DNA of 11,425 nt from Dehalococcoidia bacterium (GTDB lineage: Bacteria > Chloroflexota > Dehalococcoidia > Lucifugimonadales > JAGWBF01): positions 3,569 through 14,993 of the forward strand of contig JAGWBF010000045.1 in assembly GCA_021296025.1 (NCBI GenBank), written 5' to 3'. The position numbers and the translations under genes are program-made. The stretch's first letter is position 1. Every line of letters starts with the position of its first letter. Under the pieces are notes generated by a model. It was not told the DNA's origin, ran no database searches, and saw only the letters and a list, made by a program, of their open reading frames with translations. Below, piece after piece: positions 1 to 7,042 of the stretch.

Positions 1-1076
1 AGCAGGATGTCGATGGTGCGCTCGCCGGCCCGGCCATCGCCGAAGGGGTTCTCCCAGTCCCTGTCTTTCTCAAGCATACCACGTACCTGCTCCTCCAGGT
101 TGGCGAGGTGGGTCCCAGCCAGGACGTTGCTCCCAATCTGGAGGGTCTCGGGTCTTTCCGTGTCATCCCTGAAGGTGATGCAGGGCACCCGCAGTATGCA
201 GCACTCCTCTTGCACTCCGCCGGAATCGGTGAATACAAGTCGGGCGTGCTTTTCCAGCAGCAGGAACTCGAAGAACCCGACGGGGTCGACGGTCCGCAGT
301 TCCGGGCCCAGGGTCAGACCGTAAGCTTCTATGCAGGCCACAGTCCTGGGATGAATGGGAAATATGACAGCCAAGCCATGCTCCCGAGCCGCCGCCTCCA
401 GTCCTGCCAGCATCCTCTCCAGCACCTCGGGCCGGTCGGTGTTCTCCGCTCTGTGGAGGGTGGCCAGGAGGTACCCCTCAGGCTTCACGCCGAGCCTGTC
501 CAGTGTGGTTGAGGCCTCGGCAATGGGGAGGTAATGCTTCAAGGCGTCCACTATGGTGTTGCCGGTAACAAACACCCGTCGCGGGTCGGCTCCTTCGCCC
601 TGAAGCACATCGGCCGCCCATGGGGTCGGTGCCAGCAGCACCGATGCCTGCCGGTCGGCCGCGATGCGGTTCTTCTCCTCTTGCATCCCTATGTTGTAGC
701 TGCGCAGCCCTGCCTCTACGTGGACGAAGGGAACGCCCAGGTGGCCCGCTGCCAGGGCAGAGGCCAGCACCGAGTTGGTATCGCCCTCGGCCAGCACATG
801 GCTGGGCTTCTCCACGTCGAGAACCCTTGCAAGGCCGGAGAGCATCTTTCCCAGCTGCTCCCCCAAGGCGTCGGAACCCACCTCCAGGTTGTAGGCGGCC
901 TCACCAAGCCCCATCTCCTCGAAAAATATCTTGTCCAGGTTGTAGCTGTAGTGCTGGCCGGTGTGAACGATGGAGTAGCTGACGCTCCGTCGCCGGCACT
1001 CCAGGATGATTGGGGCCATCTTGATGATCTCGGGCCGGGTGCCAACAACAAGGCAAAGCTTCAAGGGTCGCTTCAC
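1..1076 (-). CDS. wecB: UDP-N-acetylglucosamine 2-epimerase (non-hydrolysing), 3' end cut by window edge
   Basis: Interconverts UDP-GlcNAc and UDP-ManNAc in the cytoplasm, feeding surface-glycan assembly. I translated 358 codons without a stop. Seen: N-terminal VVGTRPEIIKMAPI (residues 10-23), HTGQH (38-42), EGDT (97-100, the aspartate position of the active site), VEAGLRS (120-126), EE.NR (133-137), TGNTIVDAL (171-179), LHRAEN (207-212) and TDSGGVQEE (283-291). These are the family's substrate and catalytic blocks, in order. Usual length is about 360-385 residues, so only a short tail is missing. The start is GTG at 1076, overlapping the upstream gene's stop as GTGA, with a GGAGAGAGG purine tract ahead of it; translational coupling is likely. 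VEAGLR favours a WecB-type enzyme over FnlC-type 2-epimerases, but the exact sugar product is inference. Confidence 0.93.
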   Translation of the reverse strand, partial: MKRPLKLCLVVGTRPEIIKMAPIILECRRRSVSYSIVHTGQHYSYNLDKIFFEEMGLGEAAYNLEVGSDALGEQLGKMLSGLARVLDVEKPSHVLAEGDTNSVLASALAAGHLGVPFVHVEAGLRSYNIGMQEEKNRIAADRQASVLLAPTPWAADVLQGEGADPRRVFVTGNTIVDALKHYLPIAEASTTLDRLGVKPEGYLLATLHRAENTDRPEVLERMLAGLEAAAREHGLAVIFPIHPRTVACIEAYGLTLGPELRTVDPVGFFEFLLLEKHARLVFTDSGGVQEECCILRVPCITFRDDTERPETLQIGSNVLAGTHLANLEEQVRGMLEKDRDWENPFGDGRAGERTIDIL

Positions 1077-2320
1077 CCGCCCTCTCTCCGCAGCCGGGCC
1101 CCTGCTCCCGCGACCTCCGTCAGCAGCTCCTCATGCCGGCCCACCAGCACCTCCCGGGAGTGGTCCTCCAGGAAGGCCTGCCTGCCCGCCGCTCCCAGGG
1201 CGCTCCGTTCCTCCGGACTCATGTTGTACAACCCCAGCACAGCCTGCGCCATAGCCTGGGGCTCCTCGGCAGGACAGCTTATCCCCGCCCCCGCGGCCTC
1301 CACCAGGTCCGCTGCGTTCCCGGCGCTGGCCATGAGCACCGGACGTTGGCAGGCCATGTAGGAGAAGATCTTGGCCGGTATGCTGATCTCGAAGAGGGGG
1401 TCCCGCTTGTAGTGGGCCAGCAGCACATCGGAGAGAGCGTATATGTGGGGCATCTGGATGGCGGGCTGCATTCCCAGGAAGCGCACGTTGTCCAGCTTCC
1501 TCTCTCGGACCATGCCTTCCAGGGGATCGCGTCCAACGCCATCTCCCGCGAACAGGAATTGGATATCCCCCTGGGACTTCAGGAGGTCTGCCGCCTCTAC
1601 CACCGTCTCCAGGTTCTGGGCAAGGCCCATGTTGCCCCCGAACACCACGTTGAACCTGCCGGCCATGCCAAGCTCCCGGGCCAAGGCTGGGTCCGCCTCC
1701 ACCGGCCGGTAAATCTCCTCGTTGGCCCAGTTGGTCAACACCGAGATCTTCTCCGGCGGTACCCCCTTGCCGACCAGGTTGTCCCGGTAGCCGGGAGAGA
1801 CGGTGATGATGGCCGCGGCCCGTTTGTAAACAAACCTTTCCAGCCACCTGAGCCCCGCGATTATCTTGCTGCTCCGCACCATTCCCGTAGCCAGGATCGC
1901 CTCGGGCCACAGGTCGTTCACCGCATATACGAAGGGGATGCGTCGCATCAGCCCGATCGTCCAGGCCGAAACCCCCATGCTCAGGGGAGGATGCGACACG
2001 TACATGACGTCGGCGGGCCCGGCGCCCAGGGGGCCCATGGCGCAGGATGATGCCATGAAAGATCCGTAGCTCATGATGCGGCGCAGGGATGACCGGCTGT
2101 GGTCCACCATCAGGGGCAGGCGCAGCACCGGGATGCCGTCTATGGTCTCCCGCCTCCAGGGACGCTGCTTGTAACCATCGTACAGTTTCCCCTGGGGGTA
2201 GCTGGGGAACCCGGTGATGGTTTTGACCTGGTGTCCCCGCCGGGCCAGGGACACTGCCATCTCGTGGGGCATCCATATGGGTTCCGGGTGGTAGAAGTAG
2301 GAATGAATCAGGATGCGCAC
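1073..2320 (-). CDS. Glycosyltransferase family 4, WbuB/WcaI-like
   Basis: Predicted cytoplasmic, retaining GT-B transferase that adds one sugar to a lipid-linked oligosaccharide. The 415 residues have the family layout. The N-terminal Rossmann half opens MRILIHSYFYHPEP and continues with GFPSYPQG (37-44), as in WbuB/WcaI relatives, then DLWPE (136-140). The C-terminal donor half has FGGNMGLAQN (227-236), FAGDG (257-261) and the nucleotide-sugar segment around EISIPAKIFSYMA (311-323). The start is GTG at 2320, four bases after the stop of the upstream gene, with AGAGG about 11 nt before it. Its stop overlaps the wecB start. WbuB enzymes transfer N-acetyl-L-fucosamine in characterised O-antigens; the donor here cannot be read from sequence. 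Adjacency to a UDP-GlcNAc 2-epimerase only hints at an acetamido sugar. Confidence 0.9.
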   Translation of the reverse strand: MRILIHSYFYHPEPIWMPHEMAVSLARRGHQVKTITGFPSYPQGKLYDGYKQRPWRRETIDGIPVLRLPLMVDHSRSSLRRIMSYGSFMASSCAMGPLGAGPADVMYVSHPPLSMGVSAWTIGLMRRIPFVYAVNDLWPEAILATGMVRSSKIIAGLRWLERFVYKRAAAIITVSPGYRDNLVGKGVPPEKISVLTNWANEEIYRPVEADPALARELGMAGRFNVVFGGNMGLAQNLETVVEAADLLKSQGDIQFLFAGDGVGRDPLEGMVRERKLDNVRFLGMQPAIQMPHIYALSDVLLAHYKRDPLFEISIPAKIFSYMACQRPVLMASAGNAADLVEAAGAGISCPAEEPQAMAQAVLGLYNMSPEERSALGAAGRQAFLEDHSREVLVGRHEELLTEVAGAGARLRREGG

Positions 2321-2324
2321 TGTT

Positions 2325-3269
2325 TTATTTGCCTCTGCTCCTTAGGACAGACCCCATGACGGCGATTAAGAGAAGCCCCAGCCCGGCGTAAGTGCGTGAA
2401 TAGAAGGGCGATGTGCGGAGCGCTCGCAGGTAGGTCGCGAAGCTGGCGCCGGTTGAGCCGTTTCTGTGATGCTGCCGCGCGGCGCCGTAGTAGGCTATGG
2501 CGTATCTTCTCCTTATCGAGTGGGCCGGGTACTGCCTTCCCGTGGATTTCCTTCCCCTGAAATTCTCATCTAGCAGTGACACGGAGTCCCTTAGATGACG
2601 TTCGACGTTACCCGTAGTATTGGATGTGTGGTAACGCTGAGTGCCGAGGACATCTCTGACAAATACGAAGCGGCATACGCGAGAAAGCCTAAGCCACAGA
2701 TCGTAGTCTTCGACGGTTGCAAGGGAGGGGTCCTCGGAAAAGCCTCCAATCTCTACGAGATGCTGGCGGGATGCGACGGTGGCAGAGGTTGCGGGCTGAT
2801 TTCCTTCCAGCAGCATATAGTCATGAATGTCGCCCTTATACGTGTCATTCGGCCCATATTGAGAGCGTCGTTTCCAGATACCCCCACCCGACTCTTTGGG
2901 TCGAACGTATTGCTGGTCGTGGCATACCAGCCCAACTCCTGGGTCTGACTCGATGACATAAGCGACCCGTTCGCGGTTGTTGGGCATCCAGGTGTCGTCG
3001 TCGTCCAGGAAAGCCACATATTGGCCCTTCGAAACTTCGATGCCCCGGTTCCGGGCGGCCCCCGATAGACTGTTGCTGTTGTAGTTGATCACCATGAGTC
3101 TTGGAACCGCGAATTCTGATAAGACTTCTGCGGTGTGGTCCGTGGATGCGTCGTTGACCACCACCACCTCGAAGTCCTGGAAAGTCTGTTCAAAGACGGA
3201 CTGTAGTGCAGCCCGCAGATACTCTGCCCGGTTTTTCGTGCTGATGAGCACCGTGAAGTAGGGTTCCAT
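2325..3269 (-). CDS. Glycosyltransferase family 2 with C-terminal hydrophobic segment
   Basis: Inverting GT-A transferase, probably for surface-polysaccharide assembly. With the chosen start it has 314 residues: FTVLISTKNRAEYL (5-18) at the N-terminus, VVVNDASTDHT (36-46) for nucleotide binding, a metal-binding LDDDDTW (88-94) and VEDYDLWLRL (186-195), where the ED pair is the usual catalytic-base region. Residues about 295-308 are hydrophobic and may anchor or associate the protein with the membrane. The ATG at 3269 is preferred because AGAGGA lies about 7 nt upstream; an ATG at 3314 is also open but has no ribosome binding site and adds a low-complexity LLLLGGG stretch. First gene of the minus-strand operon, 4 nt before the next gene. 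Base composition appears lower in GC than the two genes downstream. Donor and acceptor are unknown. Confidence 0.88.
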   Translation of the reverse strand: MEPYFTVLISTKNRAEYLRAALQSVFEQTFQDFEVVVVNDASTDHTAEVLSEFAVPRLMVINYNSNSLSGAARNRGIEVSKGQYVAFLDDDDTWMPNNRERVAYVIESDPGVGLVCHDQQYVRPKESGGGIWKRRSQYGPNDTYKGDIHDYMLLEGNQPATSATVASRQHLVEIGGFSEDPSLATVEDYDLWLRLSRVCRFVFVRDVLGTQRYHTSNTTGNVERHLRDSVSLLDENFRGRKSTGRQYPAHSIRRRYAIAYYGAARQHHRNGSTGASFATYLRALRTSPFYSRTYAGLGLLLIAVMGSVLRSRGK

Positions 3270-3461
3270 GGCTCGTCCTCTTGCCTTATCCCCTCCGCCA
3301 AGCAGAAGGAGCATCTATTGAGAAGTTCCGCTTGCTGGCTCACCAACCCGCATTGTATCAAAACCCACCTGATTGCCTATTCCGACGTTCTTTCCACTTG
3401 ACGCCTATTGGTATCCCCATACAAACTTGTCCAACGCCATAGGCTAGAGGGGGAGGCTGTT
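3270..3461. promoter_or_regulatory. Divergent control region between the two glycosyltransferase transcription units
   Basis: Non-coding gap between two genes pointing away from each other. For the plus strand, TTGACG (3398-3403) and TACAAA (3420-3425) are separated by 16 nt and lie about 37 nt ahead of the GTG at 3462; this is a good sigma-70-type promoter. For the minus strand, an extended -10 element (TG, one base, TACAAT; reverse complement of 3352-3360) lies about 80 nt before the ATG at 3269, without a clear -35. The plus-strand promoter overlaps a possible upstream TTG start at 3408, which argues against that start. No operator palindrome stood out. Confidence 0.5.
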
Positions 3462-4715
3462 GTGGCAACGGGAGTAATGGTCTCATATATGTGCAGGGCC
3501 CATCCGTTTGGGGCCACCGAGGAGTATTGCCATCAGGTGACTAGAATATTGACCGACATGGGCCAAGAGATCAGCTACCTGACTTTCTCCTGCCCTCATT
3601 CCGCATCGGGAGTTGGCCAGTGCCCGGATCCCGGAGCCTTGGAGCAGTTCGACGCGACCTGTGGGTATCCGGTAGAAAGGATACGCGTCCCACCCCTCGG
3701 ATTGGACCGCTGGAACACTCTGGTCGGCTTATCGTGGAGGCTGCGTTTCTCTTGGAACCTTGTTAGGGCAATTCAGCGGAAGCGCCCAGAGTATGTCATA
3801 GTCAATAACTGGGCCTTCATGAGTGCAGTCTGCTGCCTTGCAGGGAGAGTTCTCCGCATACCGGTGATCGTGACAGTCCACCACGTGAATTGGGACGTGG
3901 GCCCGAGGATACGAGGGCGTTTGCGCAGGGCAATCGTTAGTTTCCACCTCAAGTTTGCGGAAGTCAACGCCTGTGTCTCAGAAAGCACAGCTAGCGATGT
4001 TGTCCAGTGGACCCTTCCCGACCGGGTAAAGACCACCGTTATCCCCAATGCCATCGACCTGGTCCCTTTGGATGCCTGGCGGCAAGACGCCGATAGCACG
4101 GACGAGGGCCTTTCGGTCCTACGTGGGCTAGGATTTTCTGGCGGAAATGGTCCGATTATTTTCACGGTTGCGAGGCTGGTAGAGTACAAGGGCATCCAGT
4201 GGGTCATACGGGCATTGCCTCGTATACTTGAGGAGTTTCCTGATGCTCGCTATGTAGTGGCGGGTGATGGACCGTTCAAGGCTGAGCTCGAGGAAACAGT
4301 CAAAGCAGCCCTATCGTCGGAACAGCGGGATGCTGTGACGTTCCTGGGGTTTGTGTCCACCTCAGAGAAATTTGCTCTTTACAATGCCTGCGATATGTTC
4401 GCAATGCCTTCCACCGTAGAGGGCTTCGGGATTGTGTATTCCGAGGCTGGTGCCTTCGGCAAGCCCTCCATAGGGTGCGACGTAATGGGTGTTCCCGAAG
4501 CGATAGCCCATGAGCAAACGGGCTTGCTGGTGCCTCCCAACGATTCTGATGCTGTGGCAGAGGCCATACTGCGGCTGCTCCGGGACGATGGGGAGCGGGA
4601 ACGGATGGGAGCCGCAGCCAGAAAGCGGGTTGAGCTGATGGGAACGTGGGAAGACCGGGCCAGGCAGTACCAGCAGCTTATAGAGGGAGTAACCCGGAAG
4701 CGCAGGAAGAGATGA
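3462..4715 (+). CDS. Glycosyltransferase family 4 (GT-B, retaining)
   Basis: Predicted cytoplasmic transferase in polysaccharide assembly. The 417 residues include an N-terminal acceptor half with HPFGATEEY (14-22, a glycine-rich start typical of GT4), VTVHH (137-141) and NACVSES (169-175). The linker IPNAID (194-199) follows. The donor half has VARLVEYKG (236-244), VVAGDGP (265-271), FLGFV (294-298) and the retaining-GT EX7E pair at E320 and E328 in EGFGIVYSE, then GVPE (343-346) and TGLLVPP (353-359). The GTG at 3462 is chosen because GGGGGAGG precedes it at about 5 nt; ATG at 3477 and TTG at 3408 are in frame but worse placed. The C-terminus is strongly basic (RKRRKR). GC content looks lower than in wecB or the ABC gene. 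It is transcribed alone, and its substrate is unknown. Confidence 0.9.
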   Translation: MATGVMVSYMCRAHPFGATEEYCHQVTRILTDMGQEISYLTFSCPHSASGVGQCPDPGALEQFDATCGYPVERIRVPPLGLDRWNTLVGLSWRLRFSWNLVRAIQRKRPEYVIVNNWAFMSAVCCLAGRVLRIPVIVTVHHVNWDVGPRIRGRLRRAIVSFHLKFAEVNACVSESTASDVVQWTLPDRVKTTVIPNAIDLVPLDAWRQDADSTDEGLSVLRGLGFSGGNGPIIFTVARLVEYKGIQWVIRALPRILEEFPDARYVVAGDGPFKAELEETVKAALSSEQRDAVTFLGFVSTSEKFALYNACDMFAMPSTVEGFGIVYSEAGAFGKPSIGCDVMGVPEAIAHEQTGLLVPPNDSDAVAEAILRLLRDDGERERMGAAARKRVELMGTWEDRARQYQQLIEGVTRKRRKR

Positions 4716-4843
4716 CAGAGTTTTCACGCTCCCCTTAGTCCCCTCTCCCCGGTGAGAGGCTGACGTAGGCTGGTGGGGGGCAGACCGGAGGCCTCCACCG
4801 TAGAAAAGTAGCCCGCCCGGGGTCCGTCAGCGCTCCGTTCTGG

Positions 4844-4866
4844 ATTGCGGCCTCCGCCGCAATGAC
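4844..4866 (-). repeat. REP-like hairpin, copy A
   Basis: ATTGCGGC (4844-4851), a CTCC loop and GCCGCAAT (4856-4863) form a perfect 8-bp stem. Read on the minus strand it starts with GTCATTGCGGC, the same head as the other two copies. Its GTC end faces copy B. Confidence 0.7.
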
Positions 4867-4905
4867 GAAAGGCGTGGCGGGTGCGAGGAATGCTGTCCTC
4901 ACCCC

Positions 4906-4932
4906 CGTCACTCCCGCGGAAGCGGGAGTCTA
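4906..4932 (+). repeat. REP-like hairpin, copy B
   Basis: ACTCCCGC (4910-4917), a GGAA loop and GCGGGAGT (4922-4929) form a perfect 8-bp stem, preceded by CGTC and followed by CTAC. It is in the opposite orientation to copies A and C. Confidence 0.75.
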
Positions 4933-4960
4933 CGCCCCTATCGCCGTACTGTGTACCAAG

Positions 4961-4988
4961 GTAGGTTCCCGCCTTCGCGGGAACGACG
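4961..4988 (-). repeat. REP-like hairpin, copy C
   Basis: GTTCCCGC (4965-4972), a CTTC loop and GCGGGAAC (4977-4984) form a perfect 8-bp stem. On the minus strand it reads GTCGTTCCCGC, then a GAAG loop, then GCGGGAACCTAC, matching copy B closely. B and C form an inverted pair 35 nt apart, as in REPIN-type doublets. Confidence 0.75.
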
Positions 4989-4995
4989 ATATGGG

Positions 4996-5039
4996 GACGG
5001 GGAAGACGAATGGCTGGGTGTGGCGAGGGGTTCCCCGTC
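4996..5039. repeat. Inverted repeat GACGGGGAA / TTCCCCGTC
   Basis: Two perfect 9-bp arms (4996-5004 and 5031-5039) with a 26-nt spacer, just past the 3' end of the ABC exporter gene. The right arm runs into CGTCATT, resembling the head of the neighbouring REP-like copies, so it may be a degraded member. It could also stabilise the exporter mRNA 3' end; no T tract is present. Confidence 0.5.
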
Positions 5040-5062
5040 ATTATGGGAGGGCGTACGTTGGC

Positions 5063-6829
5063 CTACGCGCCCGATTGGAGTTTGTGGTAGTTGGCAAAGA
5101 CCCCCGCGTTGGCCAAGAGGCTGTCCCAGTCGCCCTCCTCCACGATCTGCCCGTCCTGCAGCACCAGGATCTTGTCGGCACCCTGGATGGTGGATGTGCG
5201 ATGGGCAACCACCAGGATGGTGCATTCGCCGTGAACCTGCTTGATGTGCTCCTGGACCGCCTGCTCCGACTCGGAGTCCAGGGCGCTGGTGGCCTCGTCC
5301 AGTATCAGGATTTCCGGCTCCCGCAGGATGGCCCGGGCCAGGGCTATCCTCTGGCGCTGGCCTCCCGATAGGTTCCAGCCCTGTTCGCCGATGACGGTGT
5401 CGTAACCCATGGGCAGGTGCTCGATGAAGTCGTGGGCAAAGGCGCGCTTCGCAGCCGCCACAACGCCGGTCTTTGGGCTGTCTGGATTCCCGACGGCGAT
5501 GTTGTTGAAGACGCTGTCGTTGAACAGAAACACATCCTGGCTCACCAGCCCAATTGCCCTTCGCCACGTCGCCAAATCCAGCTCCCGTAGGTCGGCAGAG
5601 TCCACCATCACGGACCCTTCCAGGGGGTCGTAGAACCGGAGCAGCAGATCAATCACCGTCGTCTTCCCCACCCCGGAACCGCCCACGATGGCTGTGAGCT
5701 GCCCCTTCTTCGCCGTGAAGGAGACGCCTTTCAGGACCGGCGAGCGGGGGTCATAACTGAACCCCACACCGGAGAACGCTATCTCGTCCTTCAGGCCCGC
5801 AAAAGGCTGGGCGCCATCGGCCACCTTGATGTGGGAGGCCTCCTCCATGACCCTGTTGACGTCATGGAGGGCTGCTATGGTCCCTGCGAAGGTCTGCCTC
5901 TCGCTGTTTAGAGCCACGATCCGGGGGGTGAGACGGTACAGGATGAACAGAAGGGCCACTACAATGGAGATCTCGAACCCCAGCAGGGACACCCCAAGGA
6001 ATACGATCCCGCCGATGAGCCCAAACAGGGCCGCCTCATGGAACACCACCATCTGGCTGCGGTGCTTTCCCAGGCGGTAGGACGCTTCGGCCACCTCGTC
6101 CGCCCTGGTACGAAAGGCCGTCCATTGGAAAGGCTCCAGGAGGAAAGCCTTGATAACTCTTATCCCACTGAGGCTTTCAACCGATGTGGCCTGGAGGCGG
6201 TTCTCCCGCTCCGCCAGGTTTCCCCCGATGGCTCGGGAACGGGTGACGTTGTACTGGAGGGCTAGGGACACCAGGAGCAGCAGACCCACTGCCATGGCTG
6301 TAAGAGCTGGGGCGATGAGGAAAGCGGCCGTAAGGTAGGTGAGGATTATCCCTAAGCTGGCCAGCATCTCGTTGGCATGGTGGTAGGCTTCCCCGGCACG
6401 GAAGGCCTGGGTGGTGAGGGTCCCGCTCAAAGAACCTGTCCTCTGGTCCTGAAAGTAGGAGATGTCCGTATGCAGCAGGTTCCCCATGGTCGAGGTCCTC
6501 ATCCAGGCGATGAATCCCTCCTTGGTCTTGGCGACCAAGATCATTCGCAGGTACTTGAGGGCCGCCGCCGTCAGGACAAGGACGGCCAGGGCCAGCAGGA
6601 TGGTCTCCAGGGTGATAGACAGGCCAATGGCGTTGAACAAATCCTCGAAGGCCAGGGAGATCCAGTGGTCGCCCCCCGCCCCAGAGTCCAGGTGCTGGAG
6701 GAGGGGGACCAGGAGCCCTACGTTGAAGCCTTCAAAGAGGGCGACCAGGAGGGTTACGACAATGATGAGCAGGGCCGTCCGGAGGCGGCCGTACTTTATT
6801 GCAAAACTGTGCCAGAGTGCCTTGTACAT
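5063..6829 (-). CDS. ABC exporter, fused membrane and ATPase domains (MsbA-like)
   Basis: Type IV ABC half-transporter of 588 residues, expected to act as a homodimer in the cytoplasmic membrane and move a lipid, lipid-linked glycan or peptide outward. The membrane domain covers about residues 1-335, with hydrophobic spans near 19-44, 75-91, 157-192 and 266-298. The ATPase domain covers about 348-588: Walker A GGSGVGKTT (383-391), Q-loop SQDVF (430-434), signature LSGGQRQR (487-494), Walker B ILILDE (507-512), D-loop SALD (515-518) and switch histidine H543 in AHRTS. All catalytic residues are intact. ATG at 6829 is preceded closely by AAGGTGAG. It lies beside glycosyltransferase genes, so export of their product is the simplest guess, but drug or lipid export cannot be excluded. 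Confidence 0.92.
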   Translation of the reverse strand: MYKALWHSFAIKYGRLRTALLIIVVTLLVALFEGFNVGLLVPLLQHLDSGAGGDHWISLAFEDLFNAIGLSITLETILLALAVLVLTAAALKYLRMILVAKTKEGFIAWMRTSTMGNLLHTDISYFQDQRTGSLSGTLTTQAFRAGEAYHHANEMLASLGIILTYLTAAFLIAPALTAMAVGLLLLVSLALQYNVTRSRAIGGNLAERENRLQATSVESLSGIRVIKAFLLEPFQWTAFRTRADEVAEASYRLGKHRSQMVVFHEAALFGLIGGIVFLGVSLLGFEISIVVALLFILYRLTPRIVALNSERQTFAGTIAALHDVNRVMEEASHIKVADGAQPFAGLKDEIAFSGVGFSYDPRSPVLKGVSFTAKKGQLTAIVGGSGVGKTTVIDLLLRFYDPLEGSVMVDSADLRELDLATWRRAIGLVSQDVFLFNDSVFNNIAVGNPDSPKTGVVAAAKRAFAHDFIEHLPMGYDTVIGEQGWNLSGGQRQRIALARAILREPEILILDEATSALDSESEQAVQEHIKQVHGECTILVVAHRTSTIQGADKILVLQDGQIVEEGDWDSLLANAGVFANYHKLQSGA

Positions 6830-6944
6830 CTCACCTTGGGCCTACGTGAGCAGGCGATGGGCTGTGGCACGATGGTAGGTAAGGCCCATGCTCGTGTCAA
6901 GGCGGGTAGGGTGCCCTCCGGGCCTAGAACCCAAAGCGCCCCTA

Positions 6945-6958
6945 CTGGCCAAGGCCAG
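6945..6958. promoter_or_regulatory. Palindrome between divergent ABC exporter and ilvB units
   Basis: CTGGCC, AA, GGCCAG: a perfect 6+6 inverted repeat in the 213-bp stretch between the exporter start and the ilvB leader. It may be an operator, or chance in GC-rich DNA. No consensus promoter for the exporter was found beside it. Confidence 0.25.
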
Positions 6959-7008
6959 ATTGGTCCAGAGAATGCAGGTTATATGTCATAATATCTCGGG
7001 GCCGGGGA

Positions 7009-7036
7009 TTGACGCAATTGAAAGCGGTGTGATAGC
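7009..7036 (+). promoter_or_regulatory. Candidate promoter of the ilvB T-box leader
   Basis: TTGACG (7009-7014) is five of six bases of the -35 consensus. After 16 nt comes an extended -10, TG at 7028-7029 followed by GATAGC (7031-7036), which is weak in the hexamer itself. Transcription would start near 7043, just ahead of stem I. A second extended -10 (TG, T, CATAAT at 6984-6992) lies upstream without a -35. Confidence 0.45.
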
Positions 7037-7042
7037 TTTTAC

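Larger units (their letters stand above)
4716..5062. other. Convergent intergenic region, non-coding, rich in inverted repeats
   Basis: About 350 bp between the 3' ends of the GT4 gene and the ABC exporter gene. No credible gene was seen; short open frames here read through dispersed repeats (VVPAKAGT, SRFRGSD), a familiar signature of REP-like DNA. It holds a CCTCTC/GAGAGG hairpin (4742-4759), a GGAGGCCTCC palindrome (4787-4796), three related GC-rich hairpins annotated separately, and a GACGGGGAA/TTCCCCGTC pair (4996-5004 and 5031-5039). None is followed by a convincing T tract, so no classical terminator can be assigned to either convergent gene. Confidence 0.7.

Noticed and set aside
534..1361. 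Long plus-strand open frame opposite the epimerase gene
   Set aside because: It is antisense to an intact, clearly recognisable wecB/GT4 pair and shows no known motif; long shadow frames are expected in GC-rich coding DNA.
1131..2276. 381-codon minus-strand frame within the first GT4 gene
   Set aside because: Frame-shifted shadow of the real GT4; composition is Gly/Arg/Pro-rich and has no domain.
3408..3461. Upstream TTG start for the second GT4 gene
   Set aside because: It overlaps the likely promoter (3398-3425) and lacks a ribosome binding site; GTG at 3462 has GGGGGAGG correctly spaced.
4738..4760. CCTCTC/GAGAGG hairpin as terminator of the second GT4 gene
   Set aside because: The stem is only 6 bp with a GC-rich loop and no T tract follows.
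4724..5041. Open frame with VVPAKAGT and RFRGSD segments as a gene
   Set aside because: These peptides are the translation of REP-like dispersed hairpins, not protein families; no ribosome binding site or conserved domain.
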